IMG/VR virus record: IMGVR_UViG_3300040807_000827
Coordinates: 1 to 41,792 of that record
Strand: one strand, 5' to 3'
Length of the DNA: 41,792 nucleotides
Origin: a virus
Positions 9,320 to 17,910 of the stretch are shown here, in pieces (the first letter of the stretch is position 1; each line of letters begins with the position of its first letter). The notes under the pieces are model-generated. The model saw nothing but the letters and a program-made list of their open reading frames with translations, ran no database searches and was not told where the DNA came from. The translations under genes and the position numbers were made by a program.

Positions 9320-11647
9320 TTAAAGCCTCTGTGATTTGCCGACATACATCCCTGTCCACTCCATAGAACCTATGGCGCTTGGGAATGCCTTGTCGTTGAT
9401 GATCTTGATTGTCACCTTGTCGTTCTGAGCAAAGACAGGGAACTTGAATTCCCCAGTGTCTCTTGGGACAACCCCTAGGACGTTATCTGCGTCAGAGAGG
9501 ACCCGTGCTGTGAACGGATGAACAAAGGTGTCGTTGTTGATTGGGGTCACCTCTACCCGGAAGTAGCTGGTGTCCATGTAGATGAGTGACATGTATCTGA
9601 TCTGGAGCCTGCCCTCTTGGACAGCAGCCTCGCCAGTTGGGGTATCCTCACGGATGTATTGAGCAGAGAATTCATACTCAAACGTGTAGGGGACACCACC
9701 TTGAATGGTCATGGCTCTCCAATCACCCGGGGTGTCGATGGTGTATCTCCCACCGTTCACCTTGGTCACTGGGATGTCATCACCCACCGGGCCATCCATC
9801 CTGTAGAACTCCATAGTCCCAGACCATTGATAGGGGAGGATGATCTCACTGGTATCAGTCCCTGCATCGTAGGTGATGGTCATGGAGCCATCAGCGCTGT
9901 AGACCCTGTGATCCAGAAGGACATCGTTGCTTGGCTTGGTGTCGATGAACATGCGGTCCAGGTAGAGATCACCTCCCATCTTGTAAACGATGTAGAGGTA
10001 ATCTTCGAGGAACTCGATGCCCACAATGGTGACCTCAGAGCCGAAATCCCAGACACTCCAAGAGGACTGCACCTTATCACCAGCAGAGGTATACCATTTA
10101 TACAGGTAGAGCTTGCTGGGGTCCAAGGCAGACAGACAGACCATAGCGTCATCGTAGGTGGAGACTGCCATAGTCCTCACATCGTTGGGGATGTAGGAGG
10201 GGATTTGGACTGTGATCTCATCAGCGTCCACCGTCTTGAGGTCCTCATCGATGTAGAGCTCACGCACTGAGGAGTGAGTTGCACCGTTGGTGACGAAGTA
10301 GACGATAGGACCAGAAGCCTCTGGTGCTGTGTATTGAGAGCAGGCGAACCTAGTCGAGGGGACCACACCCACTGTCTTGGGGCTCAGGACATCCTGAGAG
10401 GTCACCTTGAACTGCTGAGTATCCGAGAAGAGGATCAGGGTGTCAGCAAAAGTAGCTGCGTGATAGAGATTGTTAACACGTCCAGTAATTGTGGCGACAT
10501 CGATCCTGTCACTATCGAAGACCTGGACCACGGTGGTTCTGAAGAACTGCTCCAAGGTCCCCGTCTTGGACATCACGAGGTTCTCCCCGGAGAGAATCCC
10601 TAGGCGTCCTTTGTAGAGGAACATACCGTTCCCCTTGCGTCCCACGAAGGAAGGATCGGGGTTGGTGTTATCATCACCAGCGGTGCGTTCACCCCAAGAA
10701 TGCTCTTGGAACGTGAAGGTCCCATCGGACTCACTGATGAGCACATGGGGCATCGTGGTGGGGTCTAGGGTGGTCAGCTTATTGTAAGCCGCTGCCTCTA
10801 CCCAGATGCCACTCTCGTATTGGACCCAGTAGTCCTCAGTGGCGTCATTGAGGTTCCCCTTGATGCGCACCAGGCGTTCCTCTTTCTCACTCGGAGGGAG
10901 CTTGTTGAATGCCTGCACCCTGTCAGTGTAGACCTCAAGTGCTGCACCACCGAACTGATCGAGCACCTCCAGCTTCGCCCCAGAGGCCACAGAGAACGTC
11001 AGGGTGGTCCCAACGACCTCTGCATCAGTGTAACCACGGGAGATAGCGTCAGTCTTGAGTTCCTCTGCGATGTCTGCAGTGCCCTCAAGAGCAGTCCCAG
11101 CGGTGGTGTTGTCGTTGGTTGTAGTGGTAGCAGCCAAGACACCATTCACATAAACAGCGTAGGTGGTGGAGGCCACTGCCCGCTTCACGAAGACCGAGGC
11201 AGTAGCTGCGGGGTCCGGGCGGGTCTCAGTGACTGTAGAGGCTGCGATAGTCTTTTCAGTGTTAAGGATGAAGGTGGTGTCAGCAACGGTAACAAACCGG
11301 AGCTTCTTCCACATCTCAGTGGTCGGGAGGTAGCCCTTGCCATCAGGGAAGTTGACGGTCTTAGGGGTCCCATCGATGTCAAACACCTCAAGGTTCCCAG
11401 AGCCAGCGATGACCACATAGCGCTCAAAGGCATCCCTGTTGATGATATGGGTTGCTGCTGTGTCGTCACTGGCGATGGTAGAATTGAGAGGGGCCACTAG
11501 CTCAGTCGCTGGGCGCTTCTGGAGACCAGCCACCACGGAGGGGTAGGCGTTGATCATAGCCTCCCCGGAGGTCCTCAGGCGTTGAGGAGCAGGCTGCTGG
11601 GAGACACCACTGATGAGGTTGGAAACTGTAGTGGATACTAGCGGCAT
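9320..11647 (-). CDS. Tail tubular protein B / nozzle (T7 gp12-like)
   Basis: This 775-residue protein matches T7 gp12 (794) in length, place and opening signature. Its N-terminus runs through SGVSQQP and ends in a KRPATE segment, which is a conserved start for this family. Six copies form the tail nozzle below the gp11 ring and hold the fibres. The rest is beta-rich with many Thr, Val, Asp and Gly residues, as expected for a propeller-like body. It starts 10 bp after the tail tube A stop, and its stop directly precedes the gp13-like start. Confidence 0.95.
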   Translation of the reverse strand: MPLVSTTVSNLISGVSQQPAPQRLRTSGEAMINAYPSVVAGLQKRPATELVAPLNSTIASDDTAATHIINRDAFERYVVIAGSGNLEVFDIDGTPKTVNFPDGKGYLPTTEMWKKLRFVTVADTTFILNTEKTIAASTVTETRPDPAATASVFVKRAVASTTYAVYVNGVLAATTTTNDNTTAGTALEGTADIAEELKTDAISRGYTDAEVVGTTLTFSVASGAKLEVLDQFGGAALEVYTDRVQAFNKLPPSEKEERLVRIKGNLNDATEDYWVQYESGIWVEAAAYNKLTTLDPTTMPHVLISESDGTFTFQEHSWGERTAGDDNTNPDPSFVGRKGNGMFLYKGRLGILSGENLVMSKTGTLEQFFRTTVVQVFDSDRIDVATITGRVNNLYHAATFADTLILFSDTQQFKVTSQDVLSPKTVGVVPSTRFACSQYTAPEASGPIVYFVTNGATHSSVRELYIDEDLKTVDADEITVQIPSYIPNDVRTMAVSTYDDAMVCLSALDPSKLYLYKWYTSAGDKVQSSWSVWDFGSEVTIVGIEFLEDYLYIVYKMGGDLYLDRMFIDTKPSNDVLLDHRVYSADGSMTITYDAGTDTSEIILPYQWSGTMEFYRMDGPVGDDIPVTKVNGGRYTIDTPGDWRAMTIQGGVPYTFEYEFSAQYIREDTPTGEAAVQEGRLQIRYMSLIYMDTSYFRVEVTPINNDTFVHPFTARVLSDADNVLGVVPRDTGEFKFPVFAQNDKVTIKIINDKAFPSAIGSMEWTGMYVGKSQRL

Positions 11648-11657
11648 ATCTGAGCCC

Positions 11658-12254
11658 TTAGATTACTATGTTGCGGTTGAGGATACGCCCAGTGGTGAAG
11701 CTGTCAGTCAGCATGTTGTTATCTTCCACTGCGAGGTTCTCAGCGATCAGGATTGCACGAGCCTCGTTCTCATCCTCACGGTTGAAGTTAGAGATCGAGC
11801 CAGAGCCCATGACACGCTCTTGGAAGATACGAGCGGCCTTCACAGAGATGTATCTCCGGGCGCTCTCTGGGAGTTCCTCGAAGGCCAGAGCCACCACGAG
11901 TTCCACGGTGACAGCCTTGTCGAAGAGGTAGGAGTGATTGCGGCGGTCATACATGCGACGACCACGAGCCACGAGGTCCTTGTCAGCATCAACACCCACT
12001 GTGTCCACATTGAGGACGTTAGCGGGGAGCACAAGGTTACCCTCGGTGTTAGGAACCAGACGGTAGTCCACCTCGGTGTTCCAGTAGAAACCCATAGCTT
12101 GGATTTCACGGGTCACTTGGCGGACAAGATCACGGGCCATAGCAGCGTCCACCGAGATGTCACCCACGATGGTCGAAACCGGGCTCTCGCCAATGTTGGT
12201 GAGGCAGACGTTAATGGCCTCCAGTTCAGTCGTAGGGGTAAGCAGAGTTGCCAT
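11658..12254 (-). CDS. Tail tubular protein A / adaptor (T7 gp11-like)
   Basis: This 198-residue protein equals T7 gp11 (196) in length and order. The start contains ELEAINVCL, followed by IGESPVS and a conserved Asp-rich helix (DAAMARDLV), all typical of this family. Twelve copies connect the portal to the nozzle. It is the first gene after the capsid terminator, as in T7. Readthrough of that terminator must supply its message because no phage promoter consensus lies upstream. The ATG at 12254 is preceded by AAGGGAA. Confidence 0.95.
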   Translation of the reverse strand: MATLLTPTTELEAINVCLTNIGESPVSTIVGDISVDAAMARDLVRQVTREIQAMGFYWNTEVDYRLVPNTEGNLVLPANVLNVDTVGVDADKDLVARGRRMYDRRNHSYLFDKAVTVELVVALAFEELPESARRYISVKAARIFQERVMGSGSISNFNREDENEARAILIAENLAVEDNNMLTDSFTTGRILNRNIVI

Positions 12255-12272
12255 GATAATTCCCTTGAAATG

Positions 12273-12306
12273 AAAAAAAGCCCCCCTGAGGGTTTCTCAG
12301 AGGGGC
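12273..12306 (-). terminator. Intrinsic terminator after the capsid gene
   Basis: Read on the minus strand, an 11-bp GC-rich stem (one G-U pair) with a five-base loop is followed at once by seven T residues. It lies 16 bp past the capsid stop and ahead of tail tube A. This is the same place as the T7 late terminator after gene 10, which lowers expression of downstream genes relative to capsid. Confidence 0.95.
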
Positions 12307-12321
12307 CTGTGGTTAGTCTAA

Positions 12322-13278
12322 TTAGACAGCAGCGCGGAGCTCGATGATGCATTCCGGGCGGAGCACACCATGACCCACGGCCATCTTGGAGACTGCGAGG
12401 GTGCCTTGGCGGCGGATGTCATATTCCATCTCGGTCGCCAGGTCCATCAGTTGCACCGTGCCCATAGCCTGACGCTGGATGATCAGCGCGGAGGTGTCCG
12501 AGGCGTCCACAGCATACTTCGAGCTGAAGTCCGGGTATGCGGTGGCGGTGGTGTGGTTAACAGCCAGGTTGTTCGACTTGACGATGGTCATGCCAGCAAC
12601 GTTGAAGACTGCGCCCTTCGAGTAGGAGCCATTCTCACCGAAATCACGGTTGATCAGCTTGTCTTCCTGCACCAGAGCGTAGTAAACGGCGGGGTTCACG
12701 ATGACAAAGCGGTCGGTCTCGGGGACGTTCTTTTCGTCCATCGTCGCTGCTGCATCGTAGATTGCCGAAACGATCGTTGCGGTGGTCGGGGTTGCGGAAC
12801 CCAGATTGACCGAGGCAGCGGAGCCCTGATCGGCCACGCCAAGGCCCAGACCCGAGGGGTCACGAGCAGCTTTGACAGCCATCGACAGGAGGTTGCGGTC
12901 GTAGGTTTGAGCCAGAGCGTCACCCATCTGACGGGAGTATTCGCTACGGACTTCGTAGTGGTTCTTGGCTTCATCGATGTTCGAGATGAAGGTGTTCGAG
13001 ATCAGCAGATCATCGATGGTGATGACCTTCTCGTCGTGCTTGATGTTGTTGCCAAGGATTTCGGCACCCGGGGTGTGGTATTCAGCCACGGTCTTGCCGA
13101 TTGCGGGGAACTGAGCCGACTTACCGCTCTTAATGCTGCGGATGCGGGTCTTGTCCTTCATGACGGTCTTGGCAGCGAAGGTGCTCATGACCTCGCCCGA
13201 GAAGACCTTGAGGAACAGAGCGTCAGTTGCGCCCGTGAGGTTAGCCTGACCCAGACGGGACGGAGTTGCGTTAGCCAT
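12322..13278 (-). CDS. Major capsid protein (T7 gp10-like)
   Basis: This 318-residue protein has the HK97-type capsid features of the T7 family. An N-terminal arm contains FSGEV and AKTVMKDKTR. It is followed by a Lys-rich segment, TPGAEI, an IDDLLI(S)NTFI motif and the helix of the capsid core. T7 gp10A is 345 residues. It sits between the scaffold/HNH pair and the terminator, as expected. Codon choice differs from neighbours: CTG, CGT/CGC and ACC dominate, and GGG, AGG and CTA are scarce, which fits very high expression. No slippery site for a gp10B-type frameshift product is evident. Confidence 0.96.
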   Translation of the reverse strand: MANATPSRLGQANLTGATDALFLKVFSGEVMSTFAAKTVMKDKTRIRSIKSGKSAQFPAIGKTVAEYHTPGAEILGNNIKHDEKVITIDDLLISNTFISNIDEAKNHYEVRSEYSRQMGDALAQTYDRNLLSMAVKAARDPSGLGLGVADQGSAASVNLGSATPTTATIVSAIYDAAATMDEKNVPETDRFVIVNPAVYYALVQEDKLINRDFGENGSYSKGAVFNVAGMTIVKSNNLAVNHTTATAYPDFSSKYAVDASDTSALIIQRQAMGTVQLMDLATEMEYDIRRQGTLAVSKMAVGHGVLRPECIIELRAAV

Positions 13279-13504
13279 TGTTATTACCTGTGAAAAGAGT
13301 TGTTAGGATTGGTTGTGCACTAATCCAGCCTAAGCGCTCCCTTTTCCTCCGGGTTATCTCTCGTAAGAGGCCCGACATACTTCGTGTTGTGCTTGTAGTT
13401 TGGGTTAGTTGAAAGGAGAGGGTTGGCCTACCCTCGGGTTTCGCCACCCACTTAAAAGCGGCGTGACAGAGGAGGCCCTTAATGAGGGCCCCCTAAGTTG
13501 GTAA
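13279..13504 (-). other. Non-coding leader between HNH gene and capsid gene
   Basis: This 226-bp gap has no convincing ORF. On the minus strand it contains several stem-loops. One is GGGCCT-type with arms near 13477-13497. Another is a nested CGGG/CCCG stem near 13355-13375 whose tip is CTCT-TACG-AGAG. The phage promoter consensus is absent. It may be a structured 5' region that stabilises or regulates the capsid message. Confidence 0.5.
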
Positions 13505-13738
13505 TTACTTTTTTGCTCGATTAGCAGATCGGTCCATAATCTGGAGATTGCTCTTCGAGTTATTTGTGGCATCACCGTTCTTGTGGTCGATATCTTTACC
13601 CTTCAGAGCGGATTTACCATGCTTCTTAATCATCATACGGCGGGCAGCGTTCCGATTGACACGCTTCTTTACCTGCTCAGGCCGAGCCTGATACTCGCGG
13701 TCATAATCCGAATAGACCCGGCCTGACGGTGCAGCCAT
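13505..13738 (-). CDS. Small HNH-type nuclease-like protein
   Basis: This 77-residue basic protein has a compact HNH-like core: IDHKNGDATNNSKSNLQIM, with the DH, N and N positions of the fold, at residues 50-68. The N-terminal half is rich in Arg and Lys and could bind DNA. Free-standing HNH genes between structural genes of T7-like phages usually act as homing endonucleases. It sits between scaffold and capsid and is followed by the structured 226-bp gap, which could be a remnant of a mobile intron. I see no splice-site pattern that proves one. Nuclease activity is inferred. Confidence 0.75.
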   Translation of the reverse strand: MAAPSGRVYSDYDREYQARPEQVKKRVNRNAARRMMIKKHGKSALKGKDIDHKNGDATNNSKSNLQIMDRSANRAKK

Positions 13739-13751
13739 GTTGATTTCCCTC

Positions 13752-14531
13752 TTAGAAGATGCTGGAGCGTCCCAGCTTGGCCTCGACCTTAGCCCGGAAG
13801 GCTGCGTCAGTGGCGTAGCGGGGATCGTTCATGTCAGCGGTGAGTTGAGCAACACTCTCGTAGGAACCCCCGGTGGACTGTGCGTCAGACCCAGAGAGAC
13901 TCCGGGAAGGCTCAAAGCCATCCGAGGCACTCCGACGGGCCACCAGACCACGGACAGCCATCTTGATAGCGTCCATGTCGTTGGTTTCCATGATGCGGTT
14001 GTAGGCATCAATCTCAGCGTTATCGAGATTGTTCATGGCCCACTGGGTCAGGTCATCATACGACCCTTCACCCACCTCGCCCATGATAGCTTCACGCTGG
14101 GCTTCGAGGTTCGAGAGTTGAGCTTGGACATAGCCATCTACGATTTCCCGGGGGATGCCTGCGTCTGCGAGGGCGTCATAGCTTTCCGAGGAGAGTTCCC
14201 CGTTAGACCAGAACTCTTGAGCAAAGCCGTTGAAATCCAGCCCCGCGTTCTCCACCATGTCCCGCGCCTCTTGGTCGGACATGTCACTAGGAGCTTCTTC
14301 AGATTTCTCTTCACGGGGTGCTGACTGCTTCTTCTCAAGTTCCGCATAGGCTTTCGCTAGGTCCTCCGCAGAGTTGAACTTCTCAGGGAGCCACTCCGGG
14401 CGTTCCTCCTGAGCAGGGGCTTCTTGTTCCCCGGCCTGCTCTGCCGCAGCGGCGTCCATAGCTGCTGCTTGTTCTTCCAGAGTGGGCCCAGAGGTTTCCC
14501 CTGAGGTGTCGATGGTTACTTGCTCTACCAT
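13752..14531 (-). CDS. Capsid assembly scaffolding protein (T7 gp9-like)
   Basis: This 259-residue, very acidic protein lies between portal and capsid, as T7 gp9 (307) does. The first 80 residues are rich in Glu, Ala, Gln and Pro and look disordered. Within them, RPEWLPEKFNSAEDLAKAY (residues 43-61) is the family hallmark. The helical C-terminus ends KLGRSSIF and probably contacts the capsid shell. The scaffold directs procapsid assembly and leaves before DNA packaging. It starts 4 bp after the portal stop. Confidence 0.93.
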   Translation of the reverse strand: MVEQVTIDTSGETSGPTLEEQAAAMDAAAAEQAGEQEAPAQEERPEWLPEKFNSAEDLAKAYAELEKKQSAPREEKSEEAPSDMSDQEARDMVENAGLDFNGFAQEFWSNGELSSESYDALADAGIPREIVDGYVQAQLSNLEAQREAIMGEVGEGSYDDLTQWAMNNLDNAEIDAYNRIMETNDMDAIKMAVRGLVARRSASDGFEPSRSLSGSDAQSTGGSYESVAQLTADMNDPRYATDAAFRAKVEAKLGRSSIF

Positions 14532-14534
14532 GTG

Positions 14535-16151
14535 TTACTTACCTTTGATGTTATTGCTGGTGGCTTCCACAGCACTCTCGCGCATACCCTTGGCCATCTC
14601 AGAGGCCATAGGTTTCGCTGCTGATTGAGCCATCTCCATCATCTGTTGCTGTTGCATTTGTTCCTGCATCGCTGCCTGTTCCTGAGCCAATTGCTCCTCA
14701 GACTTGATGAGGCCACCCATGTCGATCCCTAGAGCGGTCCCGATACGAGTGATGTAGTCACCCATGTTCATGTGTTGGGCGAGTGCCTCAGGTCCTAGCG
14801 GCTGGAGTGCCGCCATCATCATCTGATACTTATTCAGATCATGACCACGACCCAGAGCCTCAAGGCCAGTTACGATGGTAGGATTGGCGACCCCCTTGGG
14901 GAGTGCCGGGAGTTTCTTCTGACGGGTCATCCTGGCGATGATGCGGTTGACCAGAGGAAGCTGGAACTCTTGGCTAAGGATGGAGTAGACACCACCCAGA
15001 GCATCCTCGAGTTCACCCGCCATGTAGCGGACTTCTTCTGCTGTCACTCGCTCACCTGCACGGCGGATTGCTGAGTTCATCAGGAATGCGTAGGAGAGCC
15101 GCTCAGTGATCGTCTGGATTGTAGACATAGCCACCGAGAGGTCAGCCTGCTTGCCAACCTGGAGAACACCAACCTCCGCTGGATTACCGGAGATAATAGC
15201 GCCATTCTCCGCTTTAGCCACATCTCGGGCTTTCGTGGTGCCGTTAGGGGCAACCATGAAGACGACCTTGGCGGATGCTGCGGTGCCTTCGAGGACAGCC
15301 TTGGAGAGCCCTTCGAGGCTCACTAGGTCACCAATGTATTCCTCGATGTAGCCACGGCCATAGTCCTCGCCATCAATGGAGGTCCACCGGAGAGCCAGCA
15401 TAGGGGGCTTGTCCATAGGATAGGAGCCCTCAGTGCCGGGGACTTTCACCCCACGGACTTCCTGATACATCTTGTAGGACTTCTTCTCACGATAGAGGTG
15501 AGTATAGACATCCACAGTGTTGTCGTTGGCTTTACCATCGTGGTTGGTGTCAGACGGGAGGCCAGCATCATCAGCGTCCTCGAGCATCGCCTTGATGTCC
15601 TCGGGGAGGCTTGCGATGGATCGGGTTTCCTTGATGATGATCTCGATGACAGCACCCATGGGGTCCCGCTTGACTACATAGCGGCTCAGGGGGAACACCC
15701 GGGCACCCCCGTCAGGCGGGAGATACATCAGAGCGTTACCAGCCACGATGAGATGCTTGAGGGTTTCGAAGATAGGAGCCCGCATACCAGAATTCTCGAT
15801 CTCGGTCATGACAGCCCGCTCATACTTGTTGAGGGCTTCATCGACCTTGGCTCGAGCCCCTTCCTGCTGTGCAAGCTCAGTGATGGTAAAGTCATCGAGC
15901 TTCATGGCGAAGAACGGGGAGTTAGGGGGAAGGAGAGATAGGAGCAGCTTAGACGCCAGATTGTTGACGCCTCGTGCCCCGATCCCTTGATACGGAGTGT
16001 AGAGTTTGGTGGATGGGCCGTGACCACTTTCGGGGATCAGAGCCGGGATCGTATACTTAGCTGCATCACGGGCCCGCTCCAGATAGATGTCACGGTCGGA
16101 GGACAGCTTGTCGTAACGCTTGGCGCACCCACCCTTTTCGTCGTTATGCAC
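14535..16151 (-). CDS. Portal / head-tail connector (T7 gp8-like)
   Basis: This protein of about 538 residues matches T7 gp8 (536). Twelve copies form the DNA gate at the capsid vertex. The N-terminal third contains DAAKYTIPALIP and GARGVNNLASKL, both typical of T7-like portals. The C-terminus is a Gln/Met-rich helix that probably forms the barrel. The start is GTG. I prefer 16151 because AGGTGAG sits five bases upstream. An in-frame GTG at 16160 would add three residues but lacks a good site. It lies 12 bp after the gp6.7-like stop. Confidence 0.95.
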   Translation of the reverse strand: MHNDEKGGCAKRYDKLSSDRDIYLERARDAAKYTIPALIPESGHGPSTKLYTPYQGIGARGVNNLASKLLLSLLPPNSPFFAMKLDDFTITELAQQEGARAKVDEALNKYERAVMTEIENSGMRAPIFETLKHLIVAGNALMYLPPDGGARVFPLSRYVVKRDPMGAVIEIIIKETRSIASLPEDIKAMLEDADDAGLPSDTNHDGKANDNTVDVYTHLYREKKSYKMYQEVRGVKVPGTEGSYPMDKPPMLALRWTSIDGEDYGRGYIEEYIGDLVSLEGLSKAVLEGTAASAKVVFMVAPNGTTKARDVAKAENGAIISGNPAEVGVLQVGKQADLSVAMSTIQTITERLSYAFLMNSAIRRAGERVTAEEVRYMAGELEDALGGVYSILSQEFQLPLVNRIIARMTRQKKLPALPKGVANPTIVTGLEALGRGHDLNKYQMMMAALQPLGPEALAQHMNMGDYITRIGTALGIDMGGLIKSEEQLAQEQAAMQEQMQQQQMMEMAQSAAKPMASEMAKGMRESAVEATSNNIKGK

Positions 16152-16163
16152 GGCGCTCACCTG

Positions 16164-16385
16164 TTAGTTCGTGCTGGAAGTAGACCGGATCGACAGGGGG
16201 TTGTTTCCTGCGAAATAGCGGTTCCTGCGTTCAATTTTGTAATTGCGGAGACCCTGAGCCCGAGAGTTGATCATCTCGCTCTCATCAGACGCCTCAGAAA
16301 GCTTAGGGGCTTCCTGTTCGAGCATCGGGGGAGCCGCCGGGGGAGGCGGGGGAGCAGGGGTCTTAGGTTGAGACATAAAGCACAT
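16164..16385 (-). CDS. Small virion protein, T7 gp6.7-like
   Basis: This 73-residue protein begins MCF and a KTP motif, then has a Pro/Ala run and an acidic EASDESE patch. It ends with a basic GLRNYKIERRN segment. T7 gp6.7 likewise opens MCFSPK...TP, has an acidic middle and a GRKGLKVERDD segment. T7 gp6.7 is a minor virion protein needed for full infectivity. Its place directly before the portal also agrees. The start at 16385 has an AGGTG site five bases upstream. Similarity is short, so the call is probable rather than certain. Confidence 0.65.
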   Translation of the reverse strand: MCFMSQPKTPAPPPPPAAPPMLEQEAPKLSEASDESEMINSRAQGLRNYKIERRNRYFAGNNPLSIRSTSSTN

Positions 16386-16395
16386 GTGTCACCTG

Positions 16396-17058
16396 TTATC
16401 GAATGCGGAGGGGGTTAGGGCCACGGGACTGCCCGGGGGTCGCACGGCGGTTGGGGCCACCCCGGCGATACGGGTCTTGACCTCGGCGCTTGGCTGCAAC
16501 CGTGGCATTCTCTTCGCGGAGACGGGATGCCTTGGCGGAAGCCGCTGCACCACCATCACGCTGACCACCACTGCCGGAGCCACCACCGACACCATCTTCA
16601 GGATCGATAGTCTCAGGAGCTTGGACAGGCTGGTCGTTACCAGAAGCGCCACCTACGGGTTCGCTGGGCTTGGGGCCAGTGACAGGACCAGAGATAGGAC
16701 CGCCAGGGTTCTGGTTGGGAGGCTTGGGGCCGGAAGGCGGAGGACCAGCTTCAATCGGATCTTTTTGAGCAGGAGGAGTGGTCGGGGAGTTGCTCGGAGG
16801 CTTAACCTCAGGAGCTGCGGGGGTCTTATCCCCAGACCCAGACGGACCACTGATGGGGGAGCTAGGGGCGTTGGAGCCCGGCTTATCAGGGTCTTTATCG
16901 GTCTGCCAATTGTTGTCCCGAATGGGGTCTTTGTTGGCAGGGGGACGTGCCGGGGGACGCGGGCGGTTAGGCTTGTTATCCGAACCACCGCCGCCACCAC
17001 CGCCGCCTCCAGAACCGCCAAAGCAGATACCGGGGAAAAGGAGTTCTTGAAGGATCAT
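16396..17058 (-). CDS. Gly/Pro-rich low-complexity protein, possible virion component
   Basis: This 220-residue protein has a short hydrophobic start (MILQELLFPGICFGG), a run of nine glycines, and a long Pro/Lys/Asp/Gly-rich disordered middle. The C-terminus is Arg-rich and ends NPLRIR. The neighbouring gp6.7-like protein has a related NPLSIR element near its end, which suggests a common binding partner in the virion. T7 places gp7.3, a tail assembly protein with a basic C-terminal motif, in about this position. The stop overlaps nothing downstream, and its start shares a base with the previous stop (TAATG). The function is not established. Confidence 0.7.
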   Translation of the reverse strand: MILQELLFPGICFGGSGGGGGGGGGSDNKPNRPRPPARPPANKDPIRDNNWQTDKDPDKPGSNAPSSPISGPSGSGDKTPAAPEVKPPSNSPTTPPAQKDPIEAGPPPSGPKPPNQNPGGPISGPVTGPKPSEPVGGASGNDQPVQAPETIDPEDGVGGGSGSGGQRDGGAAASAKASRLREENATVAAKRRGQDPYRRGGPNRRATPGQSRGPNPLRIR

Positions 17059-17462
17059 TACCTTAGCCTTTTACGGAGTGTTATGTTTTGAAATTCAAAG
17101 CCCCTAGACTTGAGGGCTCGTTCCCACCCCTTACGGCCAAGTATCTCTACGGTGTCACAGCGGTTAGCCTTAGCTACGTTCTCGAGGAACTCTGTGGCCG
17201 CAGCCCAGTCTGTGTCAGACCCGGCAGTCAGGATAATTCTTAGGGCAGTGTATTGGGGGTAATAAATGAAGGAAGTCACAGCTATGGAGACGATCTCGCC
17301 ATCGACATCATCAATCCACAGGTGCCACTCCCCGGATTCCAGATGCCCCCAGATATCATCTAGGGACATGTGGTCATCTACTAACCGAGAAAAAAATGGG
17401 ACCAACAGGCCCCACTCTTTCTCAATAGCTTCTAGATTGTAGACAGGATAAACGGTCCTCAT
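17058..17462 (-). CDS. GNAT-like acetyltransferase-fold protein
   Basis: This 134-residue protein has the alternation expected of a short GNAT domain. It contains a helix pair in the first 45 residues, WHLWIDDVDGEIVSIAVTSF strands, a bulge at LRIILTAG, and the C-terminal helix-strand RKGWERALKSRGFEF. That last element is typical of GNAT proteins acting on a small substrate or protein. A classical acetyl-CoA loop (Q/RxxGxG/A) is not clear. Genes of this type are common ahead of the portal in marine T7-like phages. Its ATG overlaps the stop of the 59-residue gene by three bases, so translation is coupled. Confidence 0.65.
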   Translation of the reverse strand: MRTVYPVYNLEAIEKEWGLLVPFFSRLVDDHMSLDDIWGHLESGEWHLWIDDVDGEIVSIAVTSFIYYPQYTALRIILTAGSDTDWAAATEFLENVAKANRCDTVEILGRKGWERALKSRGFEFQNITLRKRLR

Positions 17463-17638
17463 CGAAGGATGTTGTCCTGTTGTTCTTCGTGGAGTCTCTT
17501 GAGGGTTCTCACGACATCACAAGCGCCACGCCTAAACCACACCTCTCGGTCACTCCAGGAAAGCTCAGGGGCTTTATCCGGGTAGTAACGGTCGAGATAC
17601 TCTAGGAGCGCTGGCTCGATATAGGGGATTTTATCCAT
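17459..17638 (-). CDS. Hypothetical 59-residue protein, first gene of the late unit
   Basis: This is a short gene reading MDKIPYIEPALLEYLDRYYP then a charged stretch with WSDREVWFRRGACDV and a Lys/Glu/Gln-rich helix. No family was recognised. It is the first gene after the late phage promoter: the ATG lies about 12 bases past the predicted start of transcription, with GGATAG as ribosome site. Its stop overlaps the ATG of the acetyltransferase-like gene (ATGA). Good spacing, overlap and coding character support it. It may be a late regulator or minor virion protein, but the sequence does not say. Confidence 0.7.
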   Translation of the reverse strand: MDKIPYIEPALLEYLDRYYPDKAPELSWSDREVWFRRGACDVVRTLKRLHEEQQDNILR

Positions 17639-17646
17639 ATCTATCC

Positions 17647-17662
17647 TCTAATAGGTAGGTAT
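17647..17662 (-). promoter_or_regulatory. Phage RNA polymerase promoter (late/virion genes)
   Basis: The minus-strand 16-mer ATACCTACCTATTAGA is identical to five other copies in the window. It begins at the stop of the DUF3310 gene and points toward the virion genes. The CCTATTAG end resembles the CACTATAG core of T7 promoters. Confidence 0.9.
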
Positions 17663-17910
17663 CAAAGAACTGTCTCGCCTTCGAGTTGATTGATACGCAT
17701 TTCACAGTAGCGAATTACCTTTTTAAGATCAGTAATTTCGCTCTGAGTTTCATCCATTCCCGGGTAAGCCTTATGGCCTGCCCGAGATGCGTATTTGATG
17801 ATATTCCCACGCCAGAATTCCATGCCATTCCGCATGATGTAGGTGATGGGCTCGATGGCGTATCGTGCGTAGTGGAACGGCTTCTCGATGATCTCTTCTT
17901 GGACGTTCAT
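17662..17910 (-). CDS. DUF3310 protein (T7 gp1.7 nucleotide kinase-like domain)
   Basis: This protein of about 82 residues carries the DUF3310 signature: HYARYAIEPITYI, then FWRGNIIKYASRAGHK, then a C-terminal helix with ITDLKKVIRY. In T7 the related gp1.7 phosphorylates dTMP and dGMP, and many phages keep just this domain. It joins the nucleotide genes MazG, NrdJ and ThyX of this phage, although it lies at the end of the replication block. The ATG at 17910 has GGAG upstream. An in-frame ATG at 17925 lacks a site. It overlaps the exonuclease stop by a few bases. Confidence 0.85.
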   Translation of the reverse strand: MNVQEEIIEKPFHYARYAIEPITYIMRNGMEFWRGNIIKYASRAGHKAYPGMDETQSEITDLKKVIRYCEMRINQLEGETVL

